A DNA stretch of 64,000 nt from Erysipelotrichaceae bacterium (GCA_015058955.1 SVBJ01000001.1:1-64000); one strand, 5' to 3'; positions 9,495 through 18,573 are shown, counted from the stretch's first letter. The notes: generated by a model from the letters alone, not told the origin. Program-made: numbers and translations.

Positions 9495-10634
9495 ATGAGT
9501 AATCAAAATAATTTTCTTATAGACATTTCTGTCCTGTATCGCTACACACAGAAGTATTTTGACCGTCACCTGGCCCAGTACGGAATAGGTTCCGGCCAGA
9601 TGATTTTCCTGCTCCTCATCAATGAGCATGAGGGCATAACGATGCAGCAGTTGACCGTCATGGCCGACTTTGACAAGGGAACCACGACAAAGAATCTGCA
9701 GAGACTTGTTGAGCAGGATTACATTGTGATAGGGCCAGATGAAAACGATAAGAGAGTTAGAAGACTGTATACCACGCGCAAGACCAGAGACATCATAAAC
9801 AACCTCTATGAGATCAGAAATGAATGCTGTAACCGGCTCATGAAGGGTCTCAATAACGAGGAAGTTGAGGAGCAGATTCACAGACTAACCGCCAACTCCC
9901 ATGACATTGTACCGGATGAAGAGTACAGTCAGATGAGGATCGGCGGTCTGCAGAAGCTGACACTGCTGGATTACCCTAATCATGTCTCATGCACGGTGTT
10001 CACGGCAGGATGTAACATGAAATGTCCGTTCTGTCACAACCGTGATCTGGTCTTCATACCGGAAAACTTCGAATTCTACAATCCGGAAAGCATCTTTGAA
10101 TACCTGCGCAAGCGCCAGGGAACTCTGGATGCCGTAGCCATTACCGGCGGTGAACCGCTGCTTCAGCCTGGTTTAAGAGACTTCATAATGGAAGTCAGAA
10201 AACTGGGATTCAAGGTAAAGCTGGATACCAATGGTTATTATCCGGATAAGCTGAAGAAACTTGTTGACGAAGGTCTGATCGATTATGTTGCCATGGATGT
10301 CAAGGCACCGCTGCCTAAGTATCCGGTTACGGTTGGTCTGCCGGAATCAGGTTTCCACACTGAGCAGATCCAGAAAAGCATTAAGTATCTTCTCAGCGGA
10401 ACAGTTGATTATGAATTCAGGACCACGGTTGTAAGGGAATTCCACACTAAGGAAGATCTGGTCGCAATCGCCAAAATGATAAAGGGTTGCAAACATTACT
10501 ATCTGCAGCAGTTTGTGGATAGCGGCAGATGTATTGAGCAGGGATTCAGTGCATATAATCGTGAGGAAATGTATGAACTGAAGGAAGAAGTAGCCAAATA
10601 CATCCCGGAAGTTGAGTTAAGAGGAATAAGCTAG
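9495..10634 (+). CDS. MarR-type DNA-binding domain fused to anaerobic ribonucleotide reductase activase (NrdG-like radical SAM)
   Basis: This 379-residue fusion protein starts with a MarR-type winged-helix domain (residues ~1-140) with a dimerisation helix, a recognition helix near QQLTVMADFDKGTTTKNLQRL and a wing (DENDKRVRRLY). From about residue 150 it is a radical-SAM activase with the cluster motif CNMKCPFC (Cys173, Cys177, Cys180) and the SAM-binding GGEP motif. The C-terminal half should generate the glycyl radical on NrdD, encoded 14 bases downstream. The N-terminal half may bind DNA, possibly the nrd promoter, linking activase level or redox state to transcription. GGGG precedes the ATG. 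The two halves are fused in one uninterrupted frame. Domain assignment is secure; the regulatory role is inference. Confidence 0.85.
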   Translation: MSNQNNFLIDISVLYRYTQKYFDRHLAQYGIGSGQMIFLLLINEHEGITMQQLTVMADFDKGTTTKNLQRLVEQDYIVIGPDENDKRVRRLYTTRKTRDIINNLYEIRNECCNRLMKGLNNEEVEEQIHRLTANSHDIVPDEEYSQMRIGGLQKLTLLDYPNHVSCTVFTAGCNMKCPFCHNRDLVFIPENFEFYNPESIFEYLRKRQGTLDAVAITGGEPLLQPGLRDFIMEVRKLGFKVKLDTNGYYPDKLKKLVDEGLIDYVAMDVKAPLPKYPVTVGLPESGFHTEQIQKSIKYLLSGTVDYEFRTTVVREFHTKEDLVAIAKMIKGCKHYYLQQFVDSGRCIEQGFSAYNREEMYELKEEVAKYIPEVELRGIS

Positions 10635-10648
10635 GAAAGGGAAACACT

Positions 10649-13006
10649 ATGTACAGAGTTGTAAAAAGAGATGGCAGCGTCGTTGAGTTTGACATCAAGA
10701 AAATAGCCAATGCCATCACACAGGCTTTTGAAGCCACTAACAAGAATTACCATCCTTCAACAATCGACATGCTGGCACTTAAGGTTACCAGCGACTTTGA
10801 ACCGAAGATCAAGGATGAACTGATCGGTGTTGAAGACATTCAGGACAGTGCTGAATCAGTACTGATTCAGGCTGGTTACGATGATGTAGCCAAGAGCTAT
10901 ATCTTATACCGTCGTCAGAGAGAAAAAGTCAGAAATGTCAGCGAGACCATGCTTGACTACAAGCGGCTGGTTGACAGCTATGTTAAGGCAATTGACTGGA
11001 GAGTTAAGGAGAACTCAACCGTTACCTATTCAGTAGGCGGCTTGATCCTGTCTAACTCCGGTGCCATTACCGCTAACTACTGGTTAAGTGAAGTATATGA
11101 TGATGAGATCGCCAACGCTCACAGAAACGGCGACATTCACATTCATGACCTGAGCATGCTTACAGGCTACTGTGCCGGCTGGTCTTTAAAACAGCTGATT
11201 CAGGAAGGTCTGGGCGGTGTTCCGGGCAAGATCACTTCATCACCTGCCAAGCACCTGTCAACTCTGTGCAACCAGATGGTTAACTTCCTGGGTATCATGC
11301 AGAATGAATGGGCTGGCGCTCAGGCATTCTCCAGCTTTGACACATACCTGGCTCCTTTCGTAAAGGTCGACAATCTGGATTACCATGAAGTAAAGCAGTG
11401 CATCCAGAGCTTCGTCTATGGTGTTAACACTCCTTCAAGATGGGGCACTCAGGCACCGTTTACCAACGTTACCCTTGACTGGACCGTACCTGATGACCTG
11501 GCTGAACTGCCATGTCTGATCGGCGGCAAGGAAATGGACTTCAAGTACAAGGACTGCAAGAAGGAAATGGACATGGTCAACAAGGCATTCATCGAAATCA
11601 TGATCGAAGGCGATGCCAACGGCCGTGGCTTCCAGTATCCTATTCCTACCTATTCAATCACCAAGGACTTTGACTGGTCTGAAACTGAAAACAACAAGCT
11701 TCTGTTTGAAATGACTGCTAAATATGGTACTCCATATTTCTCAAACTATGTCAACAGTGACATGGAGCCAAGCGATGTCAGAAGCATGTGCTGCCGCTTA
11801 AGACTTGACTTACGTGAATTAAGAAAGAAATCCGGCGGATTCTTCGGTTCAGGTGAATCAACAGGTTCAGTAGGTGTTGTAACCATCAACATGCCTAGAC
11901 TGGCATATCTGGCCAAGGATGAAAAGGACTTCTATAACAGATTAGCCAGAATCATGGACTTAAGCGCACGCTCACTGAAGATCAAGAGAGATGTCATCAC
12001 CAAGTTACTGGAAAACGGTCTGTATCCTTATACCAAGAGATATCTGGGCACCTTCAATAACCACTTCTCAACCATCGGCCTGGTCGGCATGAACGAAGCC
12101 GGTCTGAACGCCAACTGGTTAAGAAAGGACATGACTCATGAGGAAACTCAGCAGTTCACCATCAATGTACTGAACTTCATGCGTGAAAGACTGTCTGACT
12201 ATCAGGAAAAGTACGGCGACCTGTATAACCTGGAAGCTACACCGGCTGAAAGCACTTCCTACAGACTGGCTAAGATCGATAAGAAGAAATATCCTGATAT
12301 CATTACCGCCAATGAAATGGGTGATCCATACTATACCAACAGTTCACATCTGCCGGTAGGATACACTGATGATATCTTCTCAGCTCTGGACATCCAGGAT
12401 CAGCTGCAGACACTGTACACTTCCGGTACTGTCTTCCATGCCTTCTTAGGTGAAAGACTGCCTGACTGGAAGGCTGCAGCTTCACTGGTAAGAAAGATTG
12501 CCGAGAACTACCGTCTGCCATACTACACAATGTCACCGACATATTCAGTATGTGCTGAACACGGTTACCTCAGCGGTGAGCAGGATACTTGCCCATACTG
12601 CGGACGTCCGACAGAAGTCTACAGCCGTATTACCGGTTACTACAGGCCAGTACAGAACTGGAATAAGGGCAAGGCTCAGGAATTCCTCGATCGTAAGACA
12701 TATGCCTTTACCGGTTTAGGAAACTTCAAGGAAAACGAAAAGCCGGTTAAGGAAGTAAAGAAGGAAGCTGAAAAGGCTGAACAGCTCTTACTGTTCACCA
12801 CCAAGACCTGCCCTAACTGCAAGATCGTCAAGGACATGCTCGGAAAGAAGGGCATCGAATATACGATCGTTGATGCAGAGGAAAACGTTGATGAGTGCAA
12901 TAAGTTTGAAGTAAATCAGGCTCCTACTCTGATCGCCATCACTCAGGACGGCTATGAGAAGTATGCCAATGCTTCCAACATCATCAAGTACATCAACAGA
13001 AATTAA
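10649..13006 (+). CDS. nrdD: Anaerobic (class III) ribonucleoside-triphosphate reductase with fused C-terminal glutaredoxin/thioredoxin-like domain
   Basis: This 785-residue enzyme reduces ribonucleoside triphosphates to deoxy forms under anoxia. An ATP-cone (about 3-90) provides allosteric control. The catalytic barrel has the MCCRL motif (Cys381/382) that holds the thiyl-forming cysteine. A zinc site (CAEHG...CPYC) precedes the glycyl-radical motif RITGYYRP with Gly663. NrdD proteins normally end shortly after this glycine. Here ~75 further residues form a thioredoxin-fold domain with a CPNC active site (Cys721, Cys724) and a cis-Pro-like APT motif. The fused domain probably supplies reducing equivalents, as proposed for thioredoxin/NrdH-dependent NrdD subclasses, in place of formate. 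It is cotranscribed with the activase fusion and followed by a strong hairpin. Confidence 0.93.
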   Translation: MYRVVKRDGSVVEFDIKKIANAITQAFEATNKNYHPSTIDMLALKVTSDFEPKIKDELIGVEDIQDSAESVLIQAGYDDVAKSYILYRRQREKVRNVSETMLDYKRLVDSYVKAIDWRVKENSTVTYSVGGLILSNSGAITANYWLSEVYDDEIANAHRNGDIHIHDLSMLTGYCAGWSLKQLIQEGLGGVPGKITSSPAKHLSTLCNQMVNFLGIMQNEWAGAQAFSSFDTYLAPFVKVDNLDYHEVKQCIQSFVYGVNTPSRWGTQAPFTNVTLDWTVPDDLAELPCLIGGKEMDFKYKDCKKEMDMVNKAFIEIMIEGDANGRGFQYPIPTYSITKDFDWSETENNKLLFEMTAKYGTPYFSNYVNSDMEPSDVRSMCCRLRLDLRELRKKSGGFFGSGESTGSVGVVTINMPRLAYLAKDEKDFYNRLARIMDLSARSLKIKRDVITKLLENGLYPYTKRYLGTFNNHFSTIGLVGMNEAGLNANWLRKDMTHEETQQFTINVLNFMRERLSDYQEKYGDLYNLEATPAESTSYRLAKIDKKKYPDIITANEMGDPYYTNSSHLPVGYTDDIFSALDIQDQLQTLYTSGTVFHAFLGERLPDWKAAASLVRKIAENYRLPYYTMSPTYSVCAEHGYLSGEQDTCPYCGRPTEVYSRITGYYRPVQNWNKGKAQEFLDRKTYAFTGLGNFKENEKPVKEVKKEAEKAEQLLLFTTKTCPNCKIVKDMLGKKGIEYTIVDAEENVDECNKFEVNQAPTLIAITQDGYEKYANASNIIKYINRN

Positions 13007-13020
13007 TTTCAGGAATTATG

Positions 13021-13050
13021 ATACAGCACCCGGGAGACCGGGTGCTGTAT
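13021..13050 (+). terminator. Rho-independent terminator of the nrd operon
   Basis: A perfect 13-bp stem, ATACAGCACCCGG / CCGGGTGCTGTAT, with a GAGA tetraloop and a short, interrupted T tract (TTTGTCT). The open frame through this hairpin is treated as noncoding. Confidence 0.85.
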
Positions 13051-13104
13051 TTGTCTGGTAAAGGCATAAATGATAGAATGAACGTGAAAGAGAGGCAGAA
13101 ACGC

Positions 13105-13992
13105 ATGACGACACTGTACTGTGGAACATACGCTGAGGGCGGCATATATAAAATCGGTTTCAGTGAAGGCCGTTTTGGACCGGCTGAAATGTTCTGTGAA
13201 ATAGACAGTCCTAAATACCTGTGCCGGGGAGACGGTTTTCTGGTGAGCCTGTGCAAAACAAATGGGAAAGGCGGGGTAGCAGTTATTGATGAGAATGGAT
13301 GTATCATTGATGAACTAGGCTATGAAGACAGTGTACCGTGTCATGTCATGTATCAGGGTGGCAGGATAGCAACTTCCAATTTCCATGAAGGAACTTTCTG
13401 TCTGCTGGGTTTTGAAAACAGCCTACTCCATCTTCTGAAGAAGGTTAAGATCAGGGATAAGGCCGGATGTCACATGTTATTGCCATATGGAGACATGCTG
13501 CTGGGATTTGCTCTGTACATGGACCGTATTTACGTTTTTGACAGGGATCTGAACTGTGTGAGGGAAATAGTATTTCCGGAAGGAAGCGGTCCCAGACATG
13601 GCGTGTTTTCCCAGGACGGCAGATATCTCTATGTGGTAAGTGAACTGTCAAATGAACTGTTCATTCTGAAAAGTGATTGCTGGGATATCGTGGACAGGGT
13701 ACAGCTGATTGATGATCCAAAGTCAACCAGCGCGGCAATCAGACTGTTTAACGGACGACTGTACGTTTCCGTCAGGGGACGGAACAGGGTATATGAAGCT
13801 GAGATTGTTAATGAGAAACTGAGGGTTTCGGCTTGCTATGACTGCGGAGGCAGTCATCCCCGTGACATGATCGTAGTACAGGGATATGCCGTCTGTGCCA
13901 ACCGCTTTACCGATTCTCTGAGTTGTGTCAGTCAGAATGGTGTCATTGATACCGTAACGGTTCCACAGGCTGTAAGTGTCATAGAGCATTAA
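13105..13992 (+). CDS. Lactonase-family beta-propeller protein (6-phosphogluconolactonase-like)
   Basis: This 295-residue protein belongs to the YbhE/Pgl-type seven-bladed propeller family. It begins MTTLYCGTYAEGGIYKIGF and contains the family-typical GPRHGVFSQDGRYLYVVSEL near residue 170 and a GGSHPRDM repeat near the end. E. coli Pgl (331 residues) hydrolyses 6-phosphogluconolactone, but family members differ widely in substrate, and no pentose-phosphate gene is adjacent. The frame is open upstream through a terminator hairpin. The ATG at 13105 is chosen because GAGAGG lies upstream at the right distance and homologues start with a short beta-strand at this position. Function is inferred at family level only. 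Confidence 0.8.
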   Translation: MTTLYCGTYAEGGIYKIGFSEGRFGPAEMFCEIDSPKYLCRGDGFLVSLCKTNGKGGVAVIDENGCIIDELGYEDSVPCHVMYQGGRIATSNFHEGTFCLLGFENSLLHLLKKVKIRDKAGCHMLLPYGDMLLGFALYMDRIYVFDRDLNCVREIVFPEGSGPRHGVFSQDGRYLYVVSELSNELFILKSDCWDIVDRVQLIDDPKSTSAAIRLFNGRLYVSVRGRNRVYEAEIVNEKLRVSACYDCGGSHPRDMIVVQGYAVCANRFTDSLSCVSQNGVIDTVTVPQAVSVIEH

Positions 13993-13993
13993 T

Positions 13994-14022
13994 GAGGGAA
14001 ATCAGATGATTTCTCTTTTTTT
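13994..14022 (+). terminator. Rho-independent terminator
   Basis: Stem AGGGAAATCA / TGATTTCTCT with one G-T pair, followed by a run of seven T, directly after the lactonase-like gene. Confidence 0.75.
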
Positions 14023-14085
14023 ATTGTACGATTCTCTATAATATAAAATAAAAATATAAATGCTTTCAGTAATGGGACTTTATGA

Positions 14086-14091
14086 TATAAT
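14086..14091 (+). promoter_or_regulatory. -10 box of the DUF5722/CWB2 gene
   Basis: TATAAT at 14086-14091 lies 35 bases upstream of the start codon. The -35 region at the expected distance (CTTTCA) is only a weak match. Confidence 0.5.
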
Positions 14092-14125
14092 AGTCCATAT
14101 TGCTTGAATGACAGGAGGGTACTGC

Positions 14126-16948
14126 ATGAAAAAACTGCTGAAGACACGGATGATCGTGCTGATGATCGTTACAGGATGTTTCGGTTCTGTAAAACTGATG
14201 GAAACGGAGGCGGCAAGCCGGAATGTATCTGTATCAGTCAGCTCTGATAAAATCAGCATCACCATAAACGGTGTCGGTTCATCGGGAACTGGAACACTGG
14301 TAAGTTATGATGCCTATGATTATCATCCATCTGATCCATACAAAGGATTATCAAAAGGCAACGGCAGCAGCAGGTTGAATATCGCTGACTATGAATGCGG
14401 CAGCAGTTTTTCCCTTGACATAAACCGTTATGATGCAAACGGCAATGACGGTCTGTACCGCAAATACTATGTTCTCAAAGGTGAAAAGATCCTGGCTGGA
14501 CCGGTATATGCTACGGAAATAGAATCACTGAGAAGCGTTCCGGCCTTTGAAAGGGCCGGAAAGAAAGGCCTTATCATCGGCTCAGACAATACTGCTGAGA
14601 CAGCGATTGAAATGGGAATCAGCAGGGCTGTAATAAACATTGACCTTGGTGACCTCATTTACAAAAACGAGGATGCCAACGGCAATCACATTGACAACAG
14701 CGGTATTCCTTATGTAATTCCTTTTGAATCAAACGGAGAAACTTTCTACTTTAACGGTGCCAAGATTTATGGCCTTGATTACTGCCTGGCTCCTTATACC
14801 AAGGCGGGCATAAATGTAACTGCCATCATCATAACCTGGTTAAGTCAGGCTGAGGCTCCGGGAAGCGGCTATCCTGAATCCCTGAGATATGATACCAATG
14901 GAACTGACGCCATTACCCTGGGCTTCAATACATCCAATTCCCTGGGAGCAAGATACTGGACAGCAGCCATGGAATTCCTGGCTGACCATTATTCAAAGGA
15001 CAGGAATGAAGTCTTCATTGACCGTTTCTGCATTGGCAATGAAATAGACTACTGCTATGACTGGTATCTGATTCAGTCAGGGGCTCCTGATTCATCAGGA
15101 AACTACCATAAACCTTCCCTTGACGTGTTCATGGAAGAATACGCCAGAGTATTGAGAATTGCCAATTCAGCCGTAAAGAAATACAATTCCGAAGGTCAGG
15201 TATTTGTTTCTCTGACCCATAACTGGGCGGAGAGCAGCATGGAAAGCTATTGCGTGACGCAGAAGCACAGAAGATACCTGTCATACCGGCCAAAGGACAT
15301 GTTGGACTGGCTCAGCAATGTTGACAAGCAGCGCGGTGATTATAACTGGGGCATTAACGTTCATCCGTATCCGATCGGAACCCAGTCAAGCAATCCGGCC
15401 ATCACCGATGTCAATCCGGCTTACCAGGGTAAGAAATACGGTCATGCCGTTTCTCATGATGACTATGGCTACAGTAATGCCCATCCTGTTACCGGCGACT
15501 GGAGAACTTCTCCTTGGATCACCACAGTTAACCTTGAACTTTACCAGCTGTATTTTGATCAGCCAGTAAACAAATATAATGGTGATCAGCTGCGTAAAGT
15601 GATCATTACGGAAGCCTGCCTGTGCAACGTTCACAGGGAAGATTACAGTCTGGAAGAATATCAGAAGTCAGCTTATGAACAGGCAGCTTCAATTGCCATG
15701 CTGTATTACCGTGCCGCTCATGTTGACTGCATTGATGAAGTAGACTACTTCAAGGAATTCGATGATGAAGCCTACCGTCTGGGTCTGCGTGAGAAAAACG
15801 GTGAAAAGAAACCGTCATTCTATGTCTGGAAATACATTGATACGGAACACAGCTTCAAGTTCGCCAATAAGTATCTGGGTTATCTTACCGTAGACAGACT
15901 GGCCTCCGTTACCAGCTATAAGGAGCTGATGACGGTAGTCAAATCAGATTTCAACTGGGATAAGGCCTGGAATACTGACAAGATCATTACCAGAGACAGC
16001 GGGGAGACCATCAATGAAACAGGTCTGTTCCGTATCTATGGAGATAACAGATTTGATACCTCAATAAAACTGGCTCAGGCTTACCTGGCTCAGCAGGGCA
16101 GTGAAAAACTGGAAAACGTCATCGTTGCCAGCGGTGTCAACTTTGCGGATGCCTTAGCCGGAAGCTTCCTGGCAGCCAAGAAGAATGCACCTATTCTGAT
16201 CGTCAGAGATGACAAGATCGAAATGGTTGCCCAATTCATTAAGGAAAACCTGGCTGAAGGCGGCAGAGTATATATCTTAGGTGGAACAAGCGCTGTCAGT
16301 AGTGCCATGGAAAGTGCTCTTGACGGTCTGAAAGTCAGAAGACTGGCCGGCAATAACAGATATGAAACCAACCTGAAGATCCTGGAAGCAGCTGAAGTCG
16401 GTGACAGTGCCATTCTGGTATGTACCGGTAACAACTTTGCGGATTCACTGAGTGCTTCTGCTTCAGGTAAGGCTATTCTCCTGGTAAAGGATGCTCTGAC
16501 AGACGCTCAGGCTGCATTCATTAAGGAAAACAGCGACAACAGATTCTACATTCTGGGCGGAACCGCTGCAGTAACCAGTGCGGTTGAAAAACAGCTGAAA
16601 CAGTATGTAAAGCCAACCAGACTGGCAGGTGGCAACCGTCATGAAACATCAACGATGATTGCTTCGGAATTCTTCGCAGAACCGGAGATCGCTGTATTTG
16701 CCTACAGTAAGAATTTCCCGGACGGCTTATGTGCCGGACCACTGGCTTACATCATGAAGGCTCCGCTGATCCTGACAGCTCCAGGCTCAACAGCCCAGGC
16801 TGAAGCTTACATCAGAAGCACAGGCAGCGAATTGGGAGTGGTCTGCGGCGGAACGGGACTTATTTCCGATAAGGACATGCTGAAGATCTATACCAATACC
16901 CTTAATGAAAAGGTCAGAACCTGGAAAAAGGGTGCAATATTTGAATAA
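14126..16948 (+). CDS. Exported DUF5722 protein with three C-terminal cell-wall-binding (CWB2) repeats
   Basis: This 940-residue surface protein begins with a signal peptide (charged KKLLKTR, then a hydrophobic core ending near METEAAS). The central ~500 residues match the DUF5722 family, which resembles a TIM-barrel glycoside hydrolase. Conserved-looking acidic motifs include FCIGNEIDYCYDW near residue 305 and ITEACLCNVH near residue 495, possible catalytic glutamates. Residues ~635-920 are three CWB2 repeats, each opening with an R(I/L)xGxNRxxT pattern (YGDNRFDTS, AGNNRYETN, AGGNRHETS) and carrying NFADxL or NFPDGL. In Clostridioides these repeats bind an anionic wall polymer in threes. The enzyme is therefore probably wall-anchored and acts on a polysaccharide. 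AGGAGGG precedes the ATG at 14126, preferred over the in-frame ATG at 14108. Confidence 0.85.
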   Translation: MKKLLKTRMIVLMIVTGCFGSVKLMETEAASRNVSVSVSSDKISITINGVGSSGTGTLVSYDAYDYHPSDPYKGLSKGNGSSRLNIADYECGSSFSLDINRYDANGNDGLYRKYYVLKGEKILAGPVYATEIESLRSVPAFERAGKKGLIIGSDNTAETAIEMGISRAVINIDLGDLIYKNEDANGNHIDNSGIPYVIPFESNGETFYFNGAKIYGLDYCLAPYTKAGINVTAIIITWLSQAEAPGSGYPESLRYDTNGTDAITLGFNTSNSLGARYWTAAMEFLADHYSKDRNEVFIDRFCIGNEIDYCYDWYLIQSGAPDSSGNYHKPSLDVFMEEYARVLRIANSAVKKYNSEGQVFVSLTHNWAESSMESYCVTQKHRRYLSYRPKDMLDWLSNVDKQRGDYNWGINVHPYPIGTQSSNPAITDVNPAYQGKKYGHAVSHDDYGYSNAHPVTGDWRTSPWITTVNLELYQLYFDQPVNKYNGDQLRKVIITEACLCNVHREDYSLEEYQKSAYEQAASIAMLYYRAAHVDCIDEVDYFKEFDDEAYRLGLREKNGEKKPSFYVWKYIDTEHSFKFANKYLGYLTVDRLASVTSYKELMTVVKSDFNWDKAWNTDKIITRDSGETINETGLFRIYGDNRFDTSIKLAQAYLAQQGSEKLENVIVASGVNFADALAGSFLAAKKNAPILIVRDDKIEMVAQFIKENLAEGGRVYILGGTSAVSSAMESALDGLKVRRLAGNNRYETNLKILEAAEVGDSAILVCTGNNFADSLSASASGKAILLVKDALTDAQAAFIKENSDNRFYILGGTAAVTSAVEKQLKQYVKPTRLAGGNRHETSTMIASEFFAEPEIAVFAYSKNFPDGLCAGPLAYIMKAPLILTAPGSTAQAEAYIRSTGSELGVVCGGTGLISDKDMLKIYTNTLNEKVRTWKKGAIFE

Positions 16949-16956
16949 AACACAGT

Positions 16957-17183
16957 AAAAGCAGATATCTCTTGGCAATCTGCAGTAATGGTGCCGGTGA
17001 GCATGCAGTAGTAGTATATGGTTGTGGGTTGGTAAATGGAAACCAGACTTTGTTGGTATTTGATCCACACGGACAAGTACAACAGGTACATTTTCTGTGT
17101 CATATGCATCTCCGACATTTACATCATCTATAAACGCGATTGTATGTACATGGGATTATGGATATTTCAGTTATTGTAATTAA
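16957..17183 (+). pseudogene. Decayed remnant of a papain-like/C39-type cysteine peptidase domain
   Basis: No intact frame is present, but one frame reads GAGEHAVVVYGCGLVNGNQ then TLLVFDPHGQ from about 16990. This resembles the catalytic-His strand and the following NG.QTL.V.DP motif of C39/papain-like peptidases (GHAVVVxGY...DP). A second frame from about 17076 then reads STTGTFSVSYASPTFTSSIN and stops at TAA 17181-17183. The start and catalytic Cys region are missing, and the frame changes near 17070. It sits just after the DUF5722 gene and before a lipoprotein. The assignment rests on motif resemblance only. Confidence 0.55.
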
Positions 17184-17185
17184 AT

Positions 17186-17851
17186 ATGAGTATGAAGAAA
17201 ACTATTATCGTAATTTTACTATTTATGTTTGTAGTTTTAACTGGCTGTAGTATAGAGGGAAACCGAACAGTCAGTTATGTCATGCCTAATGGAGAGATCA
17301 TTCCTCTGGATAAGGCGGATTCTGACCGATATCTGGAAGCCTATGATAATCTGGAAAAAACCTACGCAAATTCAGATGGTCTGGGCATAGGAGGCTATTT
17401 TACCTTTAAGATATCGCAGAAGGGGAAAAAGGATGTCTTTGTATATTATGCTGAAGACGGCATACTGCATATAAACAAGAAAGACAACTACTACGTTGAT
17501 ATGTATGATCCTTATTTCGATATTCACCGTGAACTGTGGCTGAAGAATGAAAAAGCGTATTACAGAGAAACCATGGCACTTTGGTTTGAGGTGACAGTTG
17601 ATTCCAATGAAGGAATATCAAGAGTTAGTTCAAATGAGATGGGTAAAGTGGTATTTGTTAATGGTGAAAAGACAGTGTCAGATGTACTTAATGCGTATGG
17701 TATCAATAGTGATGACACTTCAACAATAAACTCTGTATTTGAAAAGAATAATGGCAGGAATGAAATAAACAGTGAAGCAACTTATCAGTCAATGAAGATC
17801 AAGCTGATAGGCATCTATGAAAGTAATTACTACATTATAAAAATGGAATAG
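17186..17851 (+). CDS. Putative lipoprotein, function unknown
   Basis: This 221-residue protein has a lipoprotein signal (MKKTIIVILLFMFVVLTGCS) with the lipobox LTGC. The mature part has no family I recognise. It starts with a short segment around MPNGEIIPLDKADSDRYLEAY whose layout resembles the start of the lipoprotein at 29122 (GDWTVLDKEEAEKAYRIIE), suggesting distant paralogy. There is no clear ribosome-binding site before either possible ATG (17186 or 17192), and it directly abuts the peptidase remnant, so expression is uncertain. It would be anchored on the outer face of the cell membrane. Confidence 0.65.
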   Translation: MSMKKTIIVILLFMFVVLTGCSIEGNRTVSYVMPNGEIIPLDKADSDRYLEAYDNLEKTYANSDGLGIGGYFTFKISQKGKKDVFVYYAEDGILHINKKDNYYVDMYDPYFDIHRELWLKNEKAYYRETMALWFEVTVDSNEGISRVSSNEMGKVVFVNGEKTVSDVLNAYGINSDDTSTINSVFEKNNGRNEINSEATYQSMKIKLIGIYESNYYIIKME

Positions 17852-17974
17852 AAAAATAATTATGGAAAACCGTGAACTATCAAATAATGAAAAACTCATT
17901 TATATGACTTTTCAAATGTATTTAATTAAAAAGAGTTTTACTTTTTGTCACCTGCGTTAATTTAAAAGACCCGT

Positions 17975-18000
17975 AAAAGCTGCCGTCAGGCAGCTTTCTT
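17975..18000 (-). terminator. Rho-independent terminator (possibly bidirectional)
   Basis: Stem AAAGCTGCC / GGCAGCTTT with loop GTCA lies between two convergent genes. On the minus strand it is followed by TTTTA, and on the plus strand by CTT, so it best serves the minus-strand gene. Confidence 0.75.
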
Positions 18001-18018
18001 ACATATTGAGTTATTCTT

Positions 18019-18573
18019 TTATCTGACCAGGTCAAGACACTTGTCAGGTTCTTCAGCATACAGTGAACGGACAATGACTTTGCCGTCCAGATGTTCCTCT
18101 TTCAGCATTTCAGTTAAGACGTCCATGAAGATCCCCTTACGGTTTACCAGCCTGGCGCTGTCAAGAGTTTCCTGCAGACCCTGACGGCCTTCAAAGGAAC
18201 CGTACCAGTCAGCTTCACAGGTGTAGTCAACACCACAGGATGGGGAACCATCTATTCCTACGATGCCAAGAACCTGGAAGGAATCATTGCTGAGGTATTC
18301 CTTCAGCTGCTGAATAAAAGGCTCCAGGATCTTGCGGCTGTGCTGACGGAAGAAAGGGTTGTCAAACTGATTGGAGACATGTCCCCAGCGTCTGGAACCA
18401 TATAAGGTAAATTCAGGGCATGGCAGCTGAACGATCTGGATGCCGTTATTTAATGCCGTGGAAACAAACTTCAGGCGCAGTGCTTCTTCGGCATCAATTT
18501 CCCGCTGGTTATAAAGAACGACCTTGGAGGCCGTGTTGAGTATGCAGTGTGATAGGAATATTATCTTTTTCAT
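18019..18573 (-). CDS. TudS/DUF523-related putative desulfidase (CD3072-type)
   Basis: This 184-residue protein contains the three cysteine motifs of the TudS/DUF523 group: SHCILN near residue 9, LPCPE near 53 and GSPSCG near 113. In TudS, thiouracil desulfidase, three such cysteines hold a [4Fe-4S] cluster whose free iron accepts sulfur from a thiolated substrate. I recall this variant as the 'CD3072 family TudS-related putative desulfidase'. The frame is open further upstream, but the ATG at 18573 has AGAGG eight bases before it, and the SHC strand should lie near the N-terminus. It is divergent from the YjjI gene and lies 2.6 kb from an ECF operon whose S component resembles the CD3073 family. 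That suggests a shared pathway. Confidence 0.8.
   Translation of the reverse strand: MKKIIFLSHCILNTASKVVLYNQREIDAEEALRLKFVSTALNNGIQIVQLPCPEFTLYGSRRWGHVSNQFDNPFFRQHSRKILEPFIQQLKEYLSNDSFQVLGIVGIDGSPSCGVDYTCEADWYGSFEGRQGLQETLDSARLVNRKGIFMDVLTEMLKEEHLDGKVIVRSLYAEEPDKCLDLVR

Noticed and set aside
13018-13104. N-terminal extension of the lactonase-like gene
   Set aside because: The extension would be encoded across the nrd terminator hairpin; a well-placed ribosome-binding site favours the ATG at 13105.
17862-17960. 32-residue frame after the lipoprotein gene
   Set aside because: No ribosome-binding site or protein feature; treated as noncoding.
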